Source of the DNA: Paraburkholderia unamae
Lineage (GTDB): Bacteria > Pseudomonadota > Gammaproteobacteria > Burkholderiales > Burkholderiaceae
Assembly: GCF_003268775.1 (NCBI RefSeq)
Contig: NZ_QLSU01000006.1
Coordinates: forward strand, 310,001-374,000
Reading direction: 5' to 3'
DNA: 64,000 nt
Shown: piece after piece, positions 16,630-27,753 of the stretch
Numbering within the stretch: the stretch's first letter is position 1
Layout: each line of letters begins with the position of its first letter
Notes under the pieces: generated by a model
Seen by the model: only the letters and a program-made list of their open reading frames with translations
Databases searched by the model: none
What the model was told of the DNA's origin: nothing
Translations under genes and position numbers: made by a program

Positions 16630-16660
16630 AATGCGCATCAACGAGTAACGGAGCCCGACG

Positions 16661-17641
16661 ATGAGCCGAAGCGCCCGCTGGCAAACGATCCTGCGCCGCA
16701 CCGCCTGGCAGGCGCTGCCCACGGTGCTCGGCATCGTGATCCTCAACTTCTTCCTGCTCAAGCTGATGCCGGGCGACGCCGCCGACGTGATCGCCGGTGA
16801 AGCCGGCTCCGCGACGACGGAAACGATGACCCTGCTGCGCGCGAAGTTCGGGCTCGACCAGCCCGTGCTCGTGCAGCTATGGACCTATCTGAAGCATCTC
16901 GCGCATTTCAGCCTCGGCTATTCGCCGCGCTACGACATGCCCGTGATGCAACTGATCCTCTCGCGGCTGCCCAACACCTTGCTGCTGATGGGCGTGGCGC
17001 TTTCGCTCGCGCTCGTGGCGGGCGTGGTGCTGGGCGCCGTGATGGCGCACTGGGCGGGCAAGTGGCCGGACCGTGTGCTCTCGGTGTTCGCGCTGCTGTT
17101 CTATTCGACGCCGGGCTTCTGGATCGGCCTGCTCGCCATCATTCTGTTCGCGGTGCGGCTGGGCTGGCTGCCGAGCGGCGGCAACGTCACGATCGGAGCG
17201 AACCTGCACGGCTTCGCTTACGCCGCCGATATCGCGAGGCATGTGCTGCTGCCGGCGGCGACCCTTGCCACCTTCTTCGTGGCGATCTACGCACGTATCA
17301 CGCGCGCGGCGATGATCGAAGTGCAGCGTCAGGATTTCGTGCGCACGGCGCAGGCCAAGGGGCTGAGCCCGTGGCGCGTGACGGTGCGCCACGTGCTGCG
17401 CAACGCGCTGATGCCGCTCACCACGCTCGTGGGGCTGCATTTCGGCACGCTGCTGGGCGGCGCGGCCGTGACGGAGACGGTGTTCAGCTGGCCGGGGCTC
17501 GGCCGCCTCGCGCTCGATGCGGTGCTGGCGCGCGATTTCAGTGTGCTGCTGGGCGTGCTGTTGTTGTCGTCGCTGCTTGTTATCGTCGCGAACGTTCTCG
17601 TCGATCTGCTACAGGCGTGGCTCGATCCGCGCGTAGGTTGA
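16661..17641 (+). CDS. Peptide-type ABC permease (DppB class)
   Basis: A 326-residue inner-membrane protein with about six transmembrane segments. The N-terminal span is followed by the family's LKLMPGD motif near 33-39 and LRAKFGLDQP near 60. The EAA-type coupling loop is around VRTAQAKGLSPW (about 227-238). It ends AWLDPRVG, the usual C-terminus of the class. It works as a heterodimer with the next gene product and follows the binding protein by 31 bases. Confidence 0.92.
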   Translation: MSRSARWQTILRRTAWQALPTVLGIVILNFFLLKLMPGDAADVIAGEAGSATTETMTLLRAKFGLDQPVLVQLWTYLKHLAHFSLGYSPRYDMPVMQLILSRLPNTLLLMGVALSLALVAGVVLGAVMAHWAGKWPDRVLSVFALLFYSTPGFWIGLLAIILFAVRLGWLPSGGNVTIGANLHGFAYAADIARHVLLPAATLATFFVAIYARITRAAMIEVQRQDFVRTAQAKGLSPWRVTVRHVLRNALMPLTTLVGLHFGTLLGGAAVTETVFSWPGLGRLALDAVLARDFSVLLGVLLLSSLLVIVANVLVDLLQAWLDPRVG

Positions 17642-17695
17642 ATCAGTTGCGTCGCCGCGGCGCAGCCTCGGCGACGCCTTCACGGAGGAACCCCA

Positions 17696-18673
17696 ATGAG
17701 TTTCGAATCGCCGGATCTGCCGGTTCAGGCGCAGCGCGCCGCCGCGAGCGAAGGTTCGTCGTGGCGGCGTCAACTGGCGTTCGCGCTGCTTGGCCGCCGC
17801 GGCGGCGATGCCGGGGGCGCAGCCGCGCGGCGCGGCGGTCGCGCTTTCTGGCGCGCGCTGTTGCGCAATCCTTCGGCATGCGCCGGTCTCGTGCTGCTCG
17901 CCGCGTTCGTGCTGCTTGCGGTGCTCGCGCCGCGACTCTACCCCGGCGACCCGCTCGACATGGTGGGCGGCCCGTTCGAGTGGCCGGGCAGCGACCCGCA
18001 ATTCCTGCTTGGCACCGACTCGCTCGGGCGCGATGTGGCGGCGGGCGTGGCGCATGGCGCGCGCGTGTCGCTGCTGATCGGCGCGGCCTCGGCCGGCATC
18101 GGGCTCGTGATCGGCACGCTGGTCGGCGCCATCGGCGGCTATTTCGGAGGCCTGATCGACGACGCGCTGGTGCGCGTGACCGAACTGTTCCAGACCGTGC
18201 CGTCCTTTTTGCTGGTGATCGTGCTCGTGGCGATCGGGCGGCCCAACGTGGTGGTGATCGCGCTCGCCATCGGCATTGCCTCGTGGCCCACGGTCGCGCG
18301 CATCGTGCGCGCGGAATTCCGCACGCTGCGGCGCTCGGACTTCGTGCTCGCGGCGCGCAGCCAGGGGTTCAGCAACACGCGCATCATTTTTGGCGAAATC
18401 CTGCCCAACGCGTTGCCGCCCGTGATCGTCAGCGCCTCGGTGATGGTGGCGAGCGCCATCCTGATCGAATCGTCGCTGTCGTTTCTCGGCATGGGCGACC
18501 CGAACGTCGTGAGCTGGGGCGCGATGATCGGCTCCGGCCGCGATTCGCTGCGCACGGCGTGGTATCTCACGGCGATTCCAGGCGCTGCCATCGTGCTCGC
18601 GGTGCTCGCCCTCAATCTGCTCGGCGACGGCCTGAACGAGGCCCTCAATCCGCGTCAACGGCAACGATCGTAA
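17696..18673 (+). CDS. Peptide-type ABC permease (DppC class)
   Basis: A 325-residue permease. A roughly 55-residue cytosolic N-terminus rich in Ala/Arg/Gly precedes the first membrane span, longer than in typical DppC proteins. FLLGTDSLGRDV near 100-111 is the class signature, and the EAA-type loop is AARSQGFSNTRI near 219-230. The end SLSFLGMGDPNVVSWG motif and the final helix are present. Ribosome site GGAGG lies eight bases before the ATG. It pairs with the 16661 permease. Confidence 0.92.
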   Translation: MSFESPDLPVQAQRAAASEGSSWRRQLAFALLGRRGGDAGGAAARRGGRAFWRALLRNPSACAGLVLLAAFVLLAVLAPRLYPGDPLDMVGGPFEWPGSDPQFLLGTDSLGRDVAAGVAHGARVSLLIGAASAGIGLVIGTLVGAIGGYFGGLIDDALVRVTELFQTVPSFLLVIVLVAIGRPNVVVIALAIGIASWPTVARIVRAEFRTLRRSDFVLAARSQGFSNTRIIFGEILPNALPPVIVSASVMVASAILIESSLSFLGMGDPNVVSWGAMIGSGRDSLRTAWYLTAIPGAAIVLAVLALNLLGDGLNEALNPRQRQRS

Positions 18674-18682
18674 AGGTGTCAT

Positions 18683-20386
18683 GTGAGCCAACTGCTTGAA
18701 GTGCGCGATCTGCGCGTGAATTTCGGGGCGCACGAAGCCGTGCGCGGCGTGAGCTTCGACATTGCCGCGGGCGAGACGCTCGCACTGGTGGGCGAGTCGG
18801 GCAGCGGCAAATCCGCCACGGCGCTTTCGCTCATGCAACTCGTTGCGCAGCCCGGCCGCGTGACGGGCAGCGTGCGCTTCGAGGGGCGCGAACTGCTGGG
18901 CTTGCCGCCCAAGGCGGTGCGCGAACTGCGCGGCCGGCAGATCTCGATGATCTTTCAGGAGCCGATGACCTCGCTCAATCCGGTGCTCCCGGTCGGCGCG
19001 CAGATCGTGGAGACGCTGCGCCAGCACGAAACACTGACGCGCCAGGCCGCCCGCGCGCGCGCCGTCGAACTGCTCGATCTCGTGCGCATTCCCGAACCGC
19101 GGCGCCGCTTCGACGACTATCCGCACGAGCTTTCGGGCGGCCAGCGCCAGCGCGTGATGATCGCGATGGCGGTGGCCTGCCGCCCCCGCTTGCTGATTGC
19201 CGACGAACCCACCACCGCGCTCGACGTGACGATCCAGGCGCGCATTCTCGAACTGCTTGACGCGCTGCGCCGCGAGCTGTCGATGTCGCTGTTGCTGATC
19301 ACGCACGACCTGGGCGTCGTGGCCGACCATGCGGACCGCGTGGCGGTGATGCTGGCCGGTCGCAAGGTGGAGGAGGCGGCAACGCCGGAGCTGTTCGCGC
19401 ATCCACGCCATGCTTATACGCGCGGACTCCTGAGCGCCTCGCTCAATCTGGCCGACGATCTGCACTACCAGTCGTGGACCTTGCCGGAAATCCGCCACAC
19501 GGTAACGTCGGACCGGCCCGGTGAGGAAGGCGGCTTCGTGGTGGTGCCGCGCACGGTGCCTGAACGCGCGGTGTCGAGCATTCAGGCCGCCGACGCTGCA
19601 CCGCTGCTCGCCGTGCACGACCTGCGCGTGACGTATGCGCAGCGCCACGGCGCACCCGCGCATCATGCCGTGGACGGCGTGTCGTTCGACATCGGCCGGG
19701 GCGAGACGGTGGGGCTCGTGGGCGAATCGGGCTGCGGCAAGTCCACGCTTTCGCGCGCGATCATGCGCCTCACGCCGGTGGCCAACGGCTCGATCGCGCT
19801 GGAGGGGACCGATCTCGTCGCGCTCGGCGAGCGCGCATTGCGGCCTTTGCGTCGCAAGGTGCAGATGGTCTTTCAGGATCCCTATGCATCGCTCAATCCG
19901 CGCCGCACGGTGGGCGACATTCTCGAAACCGTGCTGGCCGTGAACGGCGTGGGCGAGGCGGCAGCGCGCCGTGCTCGCGTGCGCTCGGTGCTGGAGCGCG
20001 TGGGGCTTCCTGCGGCGTCGCTTGGCCGTTTTCCGCATGAATTCTCGGGCGGGCAGCGTCAGCGCATAGGCATTGCGCGCGCACTCGTGCTCGAACCCGC
20101 GTTGCTGATCTGCGACGAGCCGGTTTCCGCGCTCGACGTCTCGATCCAGGCGCAGATCCTCAATCTGCTCGTCGAACTCAAGCGCGAGCTTGGGCTCTCC
20201 ATGCTCTTCATCTCGCACGATCTTTCGGTCGTGCGCTACATCGCCGACCGCGTGCATGTGATGCAGCAGGGCAAGATCGTCGAAAGCGGCGACCACGAGA
20301 ACATCTGGCGCGCGCCCCGGCATCCGTATACGCGCACGCTGCTCGCCGCGATTCCCGGGCGCGAACTGGAAGCCGAAGCGGCCTGA
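18683..20386 (+). CDS. Double-domain peptide-type ABC ATPase (DppD-DppF fusion)
   Basis: A 567-residue protein with two complete nucleotide-binding domains, replacing the usual pair of separate ATPases. Domain 1 has Walker A GESGSGKS (37-44), [18 protein letters not shown] and [10 protein letters not shown]. Domain 2 has Walker A GESGCGKS (about 346-353), [18 protein letters not shown] and [10 protein letters not shown]. Each domain ends with the oligopeptide-type C-terminal region (HPYTR). All motifs look intact, so both sites should hydrolyse ATP. The start is a GTG nine bases after the permease stop. It ends the operon begun at 15028. Confidence 0.93.
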   Translation: MSQLLEVRDLRVNFGAHEAVRGVSFDIAAGETLALVGESGSGKSATALSLMQLVAQPGRVTGSVRFEGRELLGLPPKAVRELRGRQISMIFQEPMTSLNPVLPVGAQIVETLRQHETLTRQAARARAVELLDLVRIPEPRRRFDDYPHELSGGQRQRVMIAMAVACRPRLLIADEPTTALDVTIQARILELLDALRRELSMSLLLITHDLGVVADHADRVAVMLAGRKVEEAATPELFAHPRHAYTRGLLSASLNLADDLHYQSWTLPEIRHTVTSDRPGEEGGFVVVPRTVPERAVSSIQAADAAPLLAVHDLRVTYAQRHGAPAHHAVDGVSFDIGRGETVGLVGESGCGKSTLSRAIMRLTPVANGSIALEGTDLVALGERALRPLRRKVQMVFQDPYASLNPRRTVGDILETVLAVNGVGEAAARRARVRSVLERVGLPAASLGRFPHEFSGGQRQRIGIARALVLEPALLICDEPVSALDVSIQAQILNLLVELKRELGLSMLFISHDLSVVRYIADRVHVMQQGKIVESGDHENIWRAPRHPYTRTLLAAIPGRELEAEAA

Positions 20387-20413
20387 ACGCGCTTTGCAAT
20401 GACCTGCGCGTGC

Positions 20414-20445
20414 GATATCGATAAGCGCGTTCTGGAGATATCGAT
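20414..20445. repeat. Two direct GATATCGAT repeats upstream of groES
   Basis: GATATCGAT occurs at 20414-20422 and again at 20437-20445, 23 bases apart and just upstream of the groESL promoter. Each copy is nearly self-complementary. They could be binding sites for an additional regulator. Confidence 0.4.
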
Positions 20446-20459
20446 CTGCCAATCCGTTA

Positions 20460-20526
20460 TTGGAGCGGCGCGCGGCGGCTTTCTATACTCGGTGTTCCAT
20501 CAGCACTCGCATGCAGCGAGTGCCAA
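20460..20526 (+). promoter_or_regulatory. groESL promoter with CIRCE (HrcA) operator
   Basis: TTGGAG (20460-20465), 18 bases, TATACT (20484-20489) form a sigma-70-type promoter. Right after it, CAGCACTC-N9-GAGTGCCA (within 20500-20526) matches the CIRCE consensus TTAGCACTC-N9-GAGTGCTAA with one change in each outer arm and the exact 9-base spacer. HrcA repression, relieved by heat or protein stress, is the established role of CIRCE. Confidence 0.82.
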
Positions 20527-20570
20527 TTCAACAGCGAACCCAATCGCGCATCACCGAGAGAATTCAGCCC

Positions 20571-22519
<1,949 letters not shown>

Positions 22520-22584
22520 GCCGGCTGGGCAGGCGTAGCAGGCTTGGCGGGCGATGGGGAAAGCCCGCGGCCTGAACGCATCGA

Positions 22585-22626
22585 AGGCCGCCCTGGCGTT
22601 GCGCCACGGAGCGGCCTGAGTCTTTT
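22585..22626 (+). terminator. Intrinsic terminator after groEL
   Basis: AGGCCGC (22585-22591) pairs with GCGGCCT (22611-22617); an inner TGGCG/CGCCA pair extends the structure, and TCTTTT follows. It is 65 bases past the groEL stop. Confidence 0.7.
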
Positions 22627-22683
22627 GCGGCACGCGGTTTTACAGCATCCGGCAACGCATCGGCCAACGAACCCATATCGATC

Positions 22684-23250
22684 ATGACGACACTGAACGA
22701 GTATCTGACACAAAAGCGCGCGGCGTGGCTCGCCAAAAAAGAGGCGGCGCGCAGCAATCCCGATCTGAAGGCCAACGTGCTCAAGGCACAGGTGCGCGCG
22801 CTCGGGCGCAGTGGCGTGCGCGAGATCCGCATTCGCGATTTTCAGGTGATCAGCGACAGCCCGGCGGATTTCGCGGGCTACAACCTGGGCCCCGCGTCGC
22901 CCGAGCTTCAGCTTGGCGTGCTGGGAAGCTGCCTCACGCATATCACGCTGATCCAGGCCGCCGAGCGCGGCCTTTCCATCGACTCGATCGACGTCGAGGT
23001 GACGGGCGAGCAGCATCCGCTCGCCCAGCAGCCGGGCTTCGAGCACATCCCGATCTTTCCGCACAATATCCGCTATACGCTCGATATCGTTTCGCCGGAG
23101 TCCGCCGAGACGATTCGCGCGCTCCATGAAGCCGTGGAAGCCGTGTGCCCGATCTTCAACCTGCTCAAGCAGCCGCAGACGATCGATGGCGAGCTTCGGC
23201 ATACGGTGTCCGCGCCCGCCGCGTCCACCGCGCAAGCGCAGGCGGCCTGA
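22684..23250 (+). CDS. OsmC family peroxide-reducing protein
   Basis: A 188-residue OsmC/Ohr-like protein. The peroxidatic cysteine is Cys83 in VLGSCLTHI and the resolving cysteine is Cys155 in EAVCPIFNLL, the expected spacing for thiol peroxidases of organic hydroperoxides. The first 50 residues form a longer N-terminal arm, and the C-terminus is an Ala/Gln/Ser-rich tail. It sits alone after the groEL terminator. It might protect against peroxides leaking from the flavin monooxygenases; that is inference. It could also act on sulfane sulfur, as some OsmC proteins do. Confidence 0.88.
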   Translation: MTTLNEYLTQKRAAWLAKKEAARSNPDLKANVLKAQVRALGRSGVREIRIRDFQVISDSPADFAGYNLGPASPELQLGVLGSCLTHITLIQAAERGLSIDSIDVEVTGEQHPLAQQPGFEHIPIFPHNIRYTLDIVSPESAETIRALHEAVEAVCPIFNLLKQPQTIDGELRHTVSAPAASTAQAQAA

Positions 23251-23397
23251 GCGCACGTTGGCGTACTGGGCAGGGTGGCGGCGCGACGCTCAGCGAAATT
23301 TCCGCGCTAGTGCTTCAATGTGGGGTGCGGCGCCGTTGCCGGTTGGCATCGGCGGTTCGCCATGTCGTGTTCCGATCCACTGACCTTTCTGGACCCT

Positions 23398-24114
23398 ATG
23401 ACGAATCCCACTGAAATCAAGGCCCTCGTATTCGACGTCTTCGGCACCGTGGTGGACTGGCGAAACGGTGTCGCGAGCCAGGCCGCCGTTTTTCTGCAAC
23501 GCCACGCGCCGCATCTCGACGCGTTCGAATTCGCCGACGCCTGGCGGCGCGAGTATTCGCCCTCCATGGAGGAGATCCGCAGCGCGCGCCGGCCGTATGT
23601 GCGCCTTGACGTGCTGCATCGCGAGAACCTCCTGAAAGTGCTGGAACGTAGCGGTATTACCGGAGTCGCGGACGCCGAGATCGATGAACTCAACCTGGCC
23701 TGGCATCGTCTCGATCCGTGGCCGGAAGTCGTCGAGGCGCTCGGCCGCCTGAAGCGCCGCTTCATCATCGCGCCGTTGTCGAACGGAAATATCCGCCTGA
23801 TGGTGGACATGGCCAAGCGCGCCGGTTTGCCTTGGGACGCCATTCTCGGCGCCGAGGTGGTGCGTGCGTACAAGCCATCGCCGCAGGTGTATAGCGAAAC
23901 CGTGGACATTCTGGCGCTCAAGCCTGCCGAACTGTGTCTTGTCGCGGCGCATAACGGCGACCTGGCGGTCGCGCGGCGGCAAGGGCTTTCGACGGCCTTC
24001 GTGCCGCGGCCGACCGAACACGGCGCGCAGCAGAAAACGGATCTGGCCGCCGAGCAGGCGTGGGATTTCGTCGTGAACGATTTGAGCGAGCTTGCGAACC
24101 GGCTTGGTTGCTGA
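23398..24114 (+). CDS. Haloacid dehalogenase type II-like hydrolase
   Basis: A 238-residue HAD-superfamily enzyme. The nucleophile Asp13 lies in VFDVFGTVVD, motif II is LSNGN near 125, the motif III lysine is in AYKPSPQVY near 158 and HNGDLAVA near 180 supplies the acidic end. This is the L-2-haloacid dehalogenase layout with the cap domain between motifs I and II. Family members hydrolyse 2-haloacids or phosphate esters in the cytosol. The frame can start earlier (ATG 23362), but neither start has a clear ribosome site; 23398 fits the family N-terminus. Confidence 0.83.
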   Translation: MTNPTEIKALVFDVFGTVVDWRNGVASQAAVFLQRHAPHLDAFEFADAWRREYSPSMEEIRSARRPYVRLDVLHRENLLKVLERSGITGVADAEIDELNLAWHRLDPWPEVVEALGRLKRRFIIAPLSNGNIRLMVDMAKRAGLPWDAILGAEVVRAYKPSPQVYSETVDILALKPAELCLVAAHNGDLAVARRQGLSTAFVPRPTEHGAQQKTDLAAEQAWDFVVNDLSELANRLGC

Positions 24115-24178
24115 GGCGTTTTTCAGCGAGGCGCGCAGGCAGATTCATGGCACTGCTTATGATATGCCGCGCGCACTA

Positions 24179-24230
24179 GCAAGCTTATGGGCTTTTCATC
24201 GTTGACCAGACCCTTTTCATTTGATGATAT
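24179..24230 (+). promoter_or_regulatory. Promoter of the first duplicated binding-protein gene
   Basis: TTGACC (24202-24207), 17 bases, TGATAT (24225-24230) fit a sigma-70 promoter. A block beginning GCAAGCTTAT at 24179 and ending at the -35 is kept in 24 of 29 positions before the paralogous gene (25994-26022). The -10 covers an upstream start at 24224, so translation must begin later. Confidence 0.6.
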
Positions 24231-24259
24231 GGACGCCCTTCAAGTCGACAGGGCGGAAC

Positions 24260-25939
24260 ATGAATCGAGGATCGAGAAATCCATTGCGCCAAGCCGCGAC
24301 GGCAGGGGTCTTGCTGAGCGCGTTGGCATCGCTCTCGGCGTGCAACCAGTCCGATAGCGCGCAAGCCGCGCAGCAGAGCGCGGCGGCGAAGCCCGTCTCG
24401 GGCGGCACGCTCACGTGGGGCGTGACCACCGAGCCCGCGTGCTTCGATCCGCATCGCTCCTCGCAGCAGAACGCCTTCTGGGTGATCCGCAATTACGTCG
24501 ACTCGCTGATCTACAAACAGCGCGACGGTTCGTACTCGCCGTGGCTCGCGAAGTCGTGGAGCGTGTCGGACGACGGCAAGACCTACACCTTCAACCTGCG
24601 CGACGACGTGCACTTCACCGACGGCACGCCGTTCGACGCGCAGGCCGTCAAGGCCAACTTCGATTACATCATCGCCAACGTGGCGACCACGGGATCGTCG
24701 GCGGCGCTGCTCGCGCGTCTCGATCACGTGGAAGCGGTCTCGCCCTCGGTCGTGCACATCGTGCTCAAGCAGGCGGATTCCACGTTGCTCGCGTCGCTTT
24801 CGAGCGTGAGCCTCGGTTTCATTTCGCCTAAGGCGCTCGCCGCGAATCACGATGTGTGCGGGGGCGGCCCCGGCATCGTGGGCACGGGGCCGTTCGTGTT
24901 CAGCGCGTATCAGCGTGGACAGTCGGCCACCTTCACGCGCAACGCCGATTACCGCTGGGCGCCGAGCGCGGCACAGCATCAGGGCCCGGCGTGGCTCGAC
25001 AAGGTGGTGTACCGCTTCCTGCCGGAAGCTTCGGTGCGCACCGGCGCGCTCAGTTCGGGGCAGGTCGATCTGATCGAAGGCGTGCAGCCCACCGACGCGA
25101 GCGTGTTCGATCATGTCGCGGGCTTCCAGTTCTTCACGGGGCCTTCGGCGGCCACGACATCGTTCACGCTCAACGTGAACTACACCGCATGGCCGACCGA
25201 CGACGTGCGCGTGCGTCGCGCGCTGCGCGACGGCTTCGACGTCGACGGCATCGTCAAGAGCATTTATCTGGGCACCGTGGGCCGCGCGTGGTCGAACATC
25301 GGTCCCGACAATCCCGACTACGCAACGGCGTTGAAAGGCTCGTGGGGCAACAAGATCGCCGAGGCGAATCGTCTGCTCGACCAGGCGGGCTGGACGACGC
25401 GCGACAGCGAGGGCTTTCGCACGAAGGACGGCAAGCGTCTGACGATCGAAGTGGGCTATCCGCAGCCATACATTCGCGACAGCCGCGACGTGCTGATCCA
25501 CGCGGTCCAGTCGGCGCTGCGGCAGAACGTGGGGCTCGATCTGCATCTGCGTATCACGACGGCGGGCGAGTTCGAAAACCAGAAGGTCACCGGCCGCTGG
25601 AGCGCTTATCCGAACACGGAAAACGCCTCCGATGCCGCGTTCGAACTCTGGGACAACCTGGGCGACGCGGGCTTCCTCTACCGCGCCGTGCCGGCGCGCG
25701 ACGCCGTGCTCACGGGCAAGATCAACGAGGCGCGCAGGCTGCCGGTAGGCGACGAACGCCGCAAGCTGCTGGCCGAGATCCAGCAGTACGCGCTGGATCA
25801 GGCCTATGTCGTGCCGCTCTATACGCCTCAGTATCACCTCGCCGCGAAAGCGAACGTGCATGGCGTGGGGTTCGAGCCGTCGCTGGACGGCCCGTCGAGT
25901 GCTTACGAACTCTGGGTCGACAAACAAGGCACGTCCTGA
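24260..25939 (+). CDS. Family 5 ABC binding lipoprotein, copy 1
   Basis: A 559-residue SBP_bac_5 protein exported as a lipoprotein: the signal ends in the lipobox LSAC with the cysteine at about 28, followed by NQSDSAQAAQQ. The core carries SGGTLTWGV, FNLRDDVHFTDG and GTGPFVFSAYQRG. ATG at 24260 is chosen because it follows the mapped promoter and a GGGCGG stretch; earlier codons fall inside the -10. A near-identical 334-base block (24337-24670) and a further similar block are shared with the next gene, so the two arose by tandem duplication. They share the permeases and double ATPase encoded at 27754-31273. The ligand is unknown. Confidence 0.88.
   Translation: MNRGSRNPLRQAATAGVLLSALASLSACNQSDSAQAAQQSAAAKPVSGGTLTWGVTTEPACFDPHRSSQQNAFWVIRNYVDSLIYKQRDGSYSPWLAKSWSVSDDGKTYTFNLRDDVHFTDGTPFDAQAVKANFDYIIANVATTGSSAALLARLDHVEAVSPSVVHIVLKQADSTLLASLSSVSLGFISPKALAANHDVCGGGPGIVGTGPFVFSAYQRGQSATFTRNADYRWAPSAAQHQGPAWLDKVVYRFLPEASVRTGALSSGQVDLIEGVQPTDASVFDHVAGFQFFTGPSAATTSFTLNVNYTAWPTDDVRVRRALRDGFDVDGIVKSIYLGTVGRAWSNIGPDNPDYATALKGSWGNKIAEANRLLDQAGWTTRDSEGFRTKDGKRLTIEVGYPQPYIRDSRDVLIHAVQSALRQNVGLDLHLRITTAGEFENQKVTGRWSAYPNTENASDAAFELWDNLGDAGFLYRAVPARDAVLTGKINEARRLPVGDERRKLLAEIQQYALDQAYVVPLYTPQYHLAAKANVHGVGFEPSLDGPSSAYELWVDKQGTS
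24337..24670 (+). repeat. Near-identical block, copy 1
   Basis: Reading the two sequences side by side, 334 bases match 26156-26489 with one visible difference (CAAGCC against CAGGCC). The flanks inside the genes are clearly more divergent, which suggests gene conversion. Confidence 0.85.
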
Positions 25940-25993
25940 ACGCGCCGCCACGCGCGTCTTCTTCCTCGTCATTTGCTTATGCGCCGCCGCCCG

Positions 25994-26045
25994 GCAAGCT
26001 TATCGAATCTTCATGGTTGACCCGGGCGGCGCGAACTGATGAATT
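25994..26045 (+). promoter_or_regulatory. Promoter of the second duplicated binding-protein gene
   Basis: It has the same GCAAGCTTAT block (25994-26003) and TTGACC -35 (26017-26022) as upstream of copy 1, here with a weaker -10 TGAATT (26040-26045) at 17 bases. Copy 2 may therefore be transcribed on its own as well as by read-through. Confidence 0.5.
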
Positions 26046-26078
26046 TGCGGTTTCCTCCATTATTAAACTGATCCAGTG

Positions 26079-27752
26079 ATGCTTCGAAGGCCAAAACAAT
26101 TCGTTTCGCCCATTTTTTCCGCTATGGCGTTGGGTAGTGCGTTGCTCTCACTCGCGGCGTGCAACCAGTCCGATAGCGCGCAGGCCGCGCAGCAGAGCGC
26201 GGCGGCGAAGCCCGTCTCGGGCGGCACGCTCACGTGGGGCGTGACCACCGAGCCCGCGTGCTTCGATCCGCATCGCTCCTCGCAGCAGAACGCCTTCTGG
26301 GTGATCCGCAATTACGTCGACTCGCTGATCTACAAACAGCGCGACGGTTCGTACTCGCCGTGGCTCGCGAAGTCGTGGAGCGTGTCGGACGACGGCAAGA
26401 CCTACACCTTCAACCTGCGCGACGACGTGCACTTCACCGACGGCACGCCGTTCGACGCGCAGGCCGTCAAGGCCAACTTCGATTACATCGTCGCCAATGC
26501 GGCGACCACGGCGCCTTCCGCTTCGCTGCTCGTGCATTTCGATCATGTCGAGGTGGTGTCGCCTTCGGTCGTGCATATCGTGCTGAAGCAAGCGGATTCG
26601 ACCACGCTCGAATCGCTTTCCAGCGTGAAGCTCGGCTTTATTTCGCCTAAGGCGCTCGCCGCGAATCACGATCTGTGCGGGGGCGGCCCCGGCATCGTGG
26701 GCACGGGGCCGTTCGTGTTCAGCGCGTATCAGCGCGGCCAGTCGGCAACGTTCACGCGCAACGCCGATTACCGCTGGGCGCCGAGCGCCGCGCAGCATCA
26801 GGGCCCGGCGTGGCTCGACAAGGTGGTGTACCGCTTCCTGCCGGAAGCTTCGGTGCGCACCGGCGCGCTCAGTTCGGGGCAGGTCGATCTGATCGAGGGC
26901 GTGCAGCCCACCGACGCGAGCGTGTTCGATCATGTCGAAGGCTTCCAGTTCCTGACCGGTCCTTCCGCCACGACATCGTTCACGCTCAACGTGAACTACA
27001 CGGCATGGCCCGCCGACGATGTACGCGTGCGCCGCGCGCTGCGCGACGGCTTCGATCTGGACGGCATCGTCAAGAGCGTCTATCTCGGCACGGTGCGCCG
27101 CGCGTGGTCGAACATCGGCCCCGACAATCCCGACTATGCGAAGTCGCTGCAAGGCTCGTGGGGCAACAAGGTCGCCGAGGCGAACCGTCTGCTCGATCAG
27201 GCGGGCTGGACCGCGCGTGACAGCGAGGGCTTCCGCACGAAAGACGGCAAGCGTCTGACGATCGAAGTGGGTTATCCGCAGCCGTACATTCGCGACAGTC
27301 GCGACGTGCTGATCCGCGCGATCCAGTCGGCGCTGCGGCAGAACGTGGGGCTCGATCTGCGCCTGCGCATCACCACGGCGGGTGAGTTCGCGACCCAGCA
27401 GCACACGGGTGTCTGGAGCATTTACCCGAACACGGACAACCCGTCCGATGTCGCGATGGAGTTGTGGGACATGCTCGGCGATCGCGGCTTCCTCTACCAG
27501 GCGATTCCGAAGTCGGACGCTTCGCTCACGGGCAAGATCAACGAGGCGCGCAGGCTGCCGGTGGGCGAGCCGCGCCGCAAGCTGCTGGGCGAGGTCCAGC
27601 AGTACGCGGTCGATCAGGGGTACATCGTGCCGCTCTATGCGCCGCAATACCATCTGGCCGCGAAGTCGTCGGTGCATGGCATCGGCTTTGAGCCGCAACT
27701 CGACGGTCCCGCGAGCGCGTACGAGCTTTGGGTCGACAAGCAAGGGGGATGA
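26079..27752 (+). CDS. Family 5 ABC binding lipoprotein, copy 2
   Basis: A 557-residue paralogue of the preceding protein. Its signal peptide differs in sequence but ends in the same lipobox position (LAAC, then NQSDSAQ). The region from NQSD to FDYI is almost base-for-base the same as copy 1, the middle (residues about 140-190) diverges, and identity rises again through the PKALAANHD to EGVQPTDA stretch. Differences cluster in parts of the fold that may line the ligand pocket, so the two copies could have distinct ligands. ATG at 26079 is used; a GTG directly before it is possible. The DppB-type permease starts one base after its stop. Confidence 0.88.
   Translation: MLRRPKQFVSPIFSAMALGSALLSLAACNQSDSAQAAQQSAAAKPVSGGTLTWGVTTEPACFDPHRSSQQNAFWVIRNYVDSLIYKQRDGSYSPWLAKSWSVSDDGKTYTFNLRDDVHFTDGTPFDAQAVKANFDYIVANAATTAPSASLLVHFDHVEVVSPSVVHIVLKQADSTTLESLSSVKLGFISPKALAANHDLCGGGPGIVGTGPFVFSAYQRGQSATFTRNADYRWAPSAAQHQGPAWLDKVVYRFLPEASVRTGALSSGQVDLIEGVQPTDASVFDHVEGFQFLTGPSATTSFTLNVNYTAWPADDVRVRRALRDGFDLDGIVKSVYLGTVRRAWSNIGPDNPDYAKSLQGSWGNKVAEANRLLDQAGWTARDSEGFRTKDGKRLTIEVGYPQPYIRDSRDVLIRAIQSALRQNVGLDLRLRITTAGEFATQQHTGVWSIYPNTDNPSDVAMELWDMLGDRGFLYQAIPKSDASLTGKINEARRLPVGEPRRKLLGEVQQYAVDQGYIVPLYAPQYHLAAKSSVHGIGFEPQLDGPASAYELWVDKQGG
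26156..26489 (+). repeat. Near-identical block, copy 2
   Basis: This is the partner of 24337-24670, at a constant offset of 1819 bases. Confidence 0.85.
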
Positions 27753-27753
27753 C

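Noticed and set aside
17609..20452. Open frame of 947 codons on the minus strand
   Set aside because: It is antisense to the DppC permease and double ATPase genes, which carry all family motifs. The frame is His/Arg/Glu-rich, typical of GC-driven antisense openness.
24221..24259. Upstream TTG/ATG starts of binding-protein copy 1
   Set aside because: They fall inside the -10 element of the conserved promoter; ATG 24260 gives a proper lipoprotein signal.
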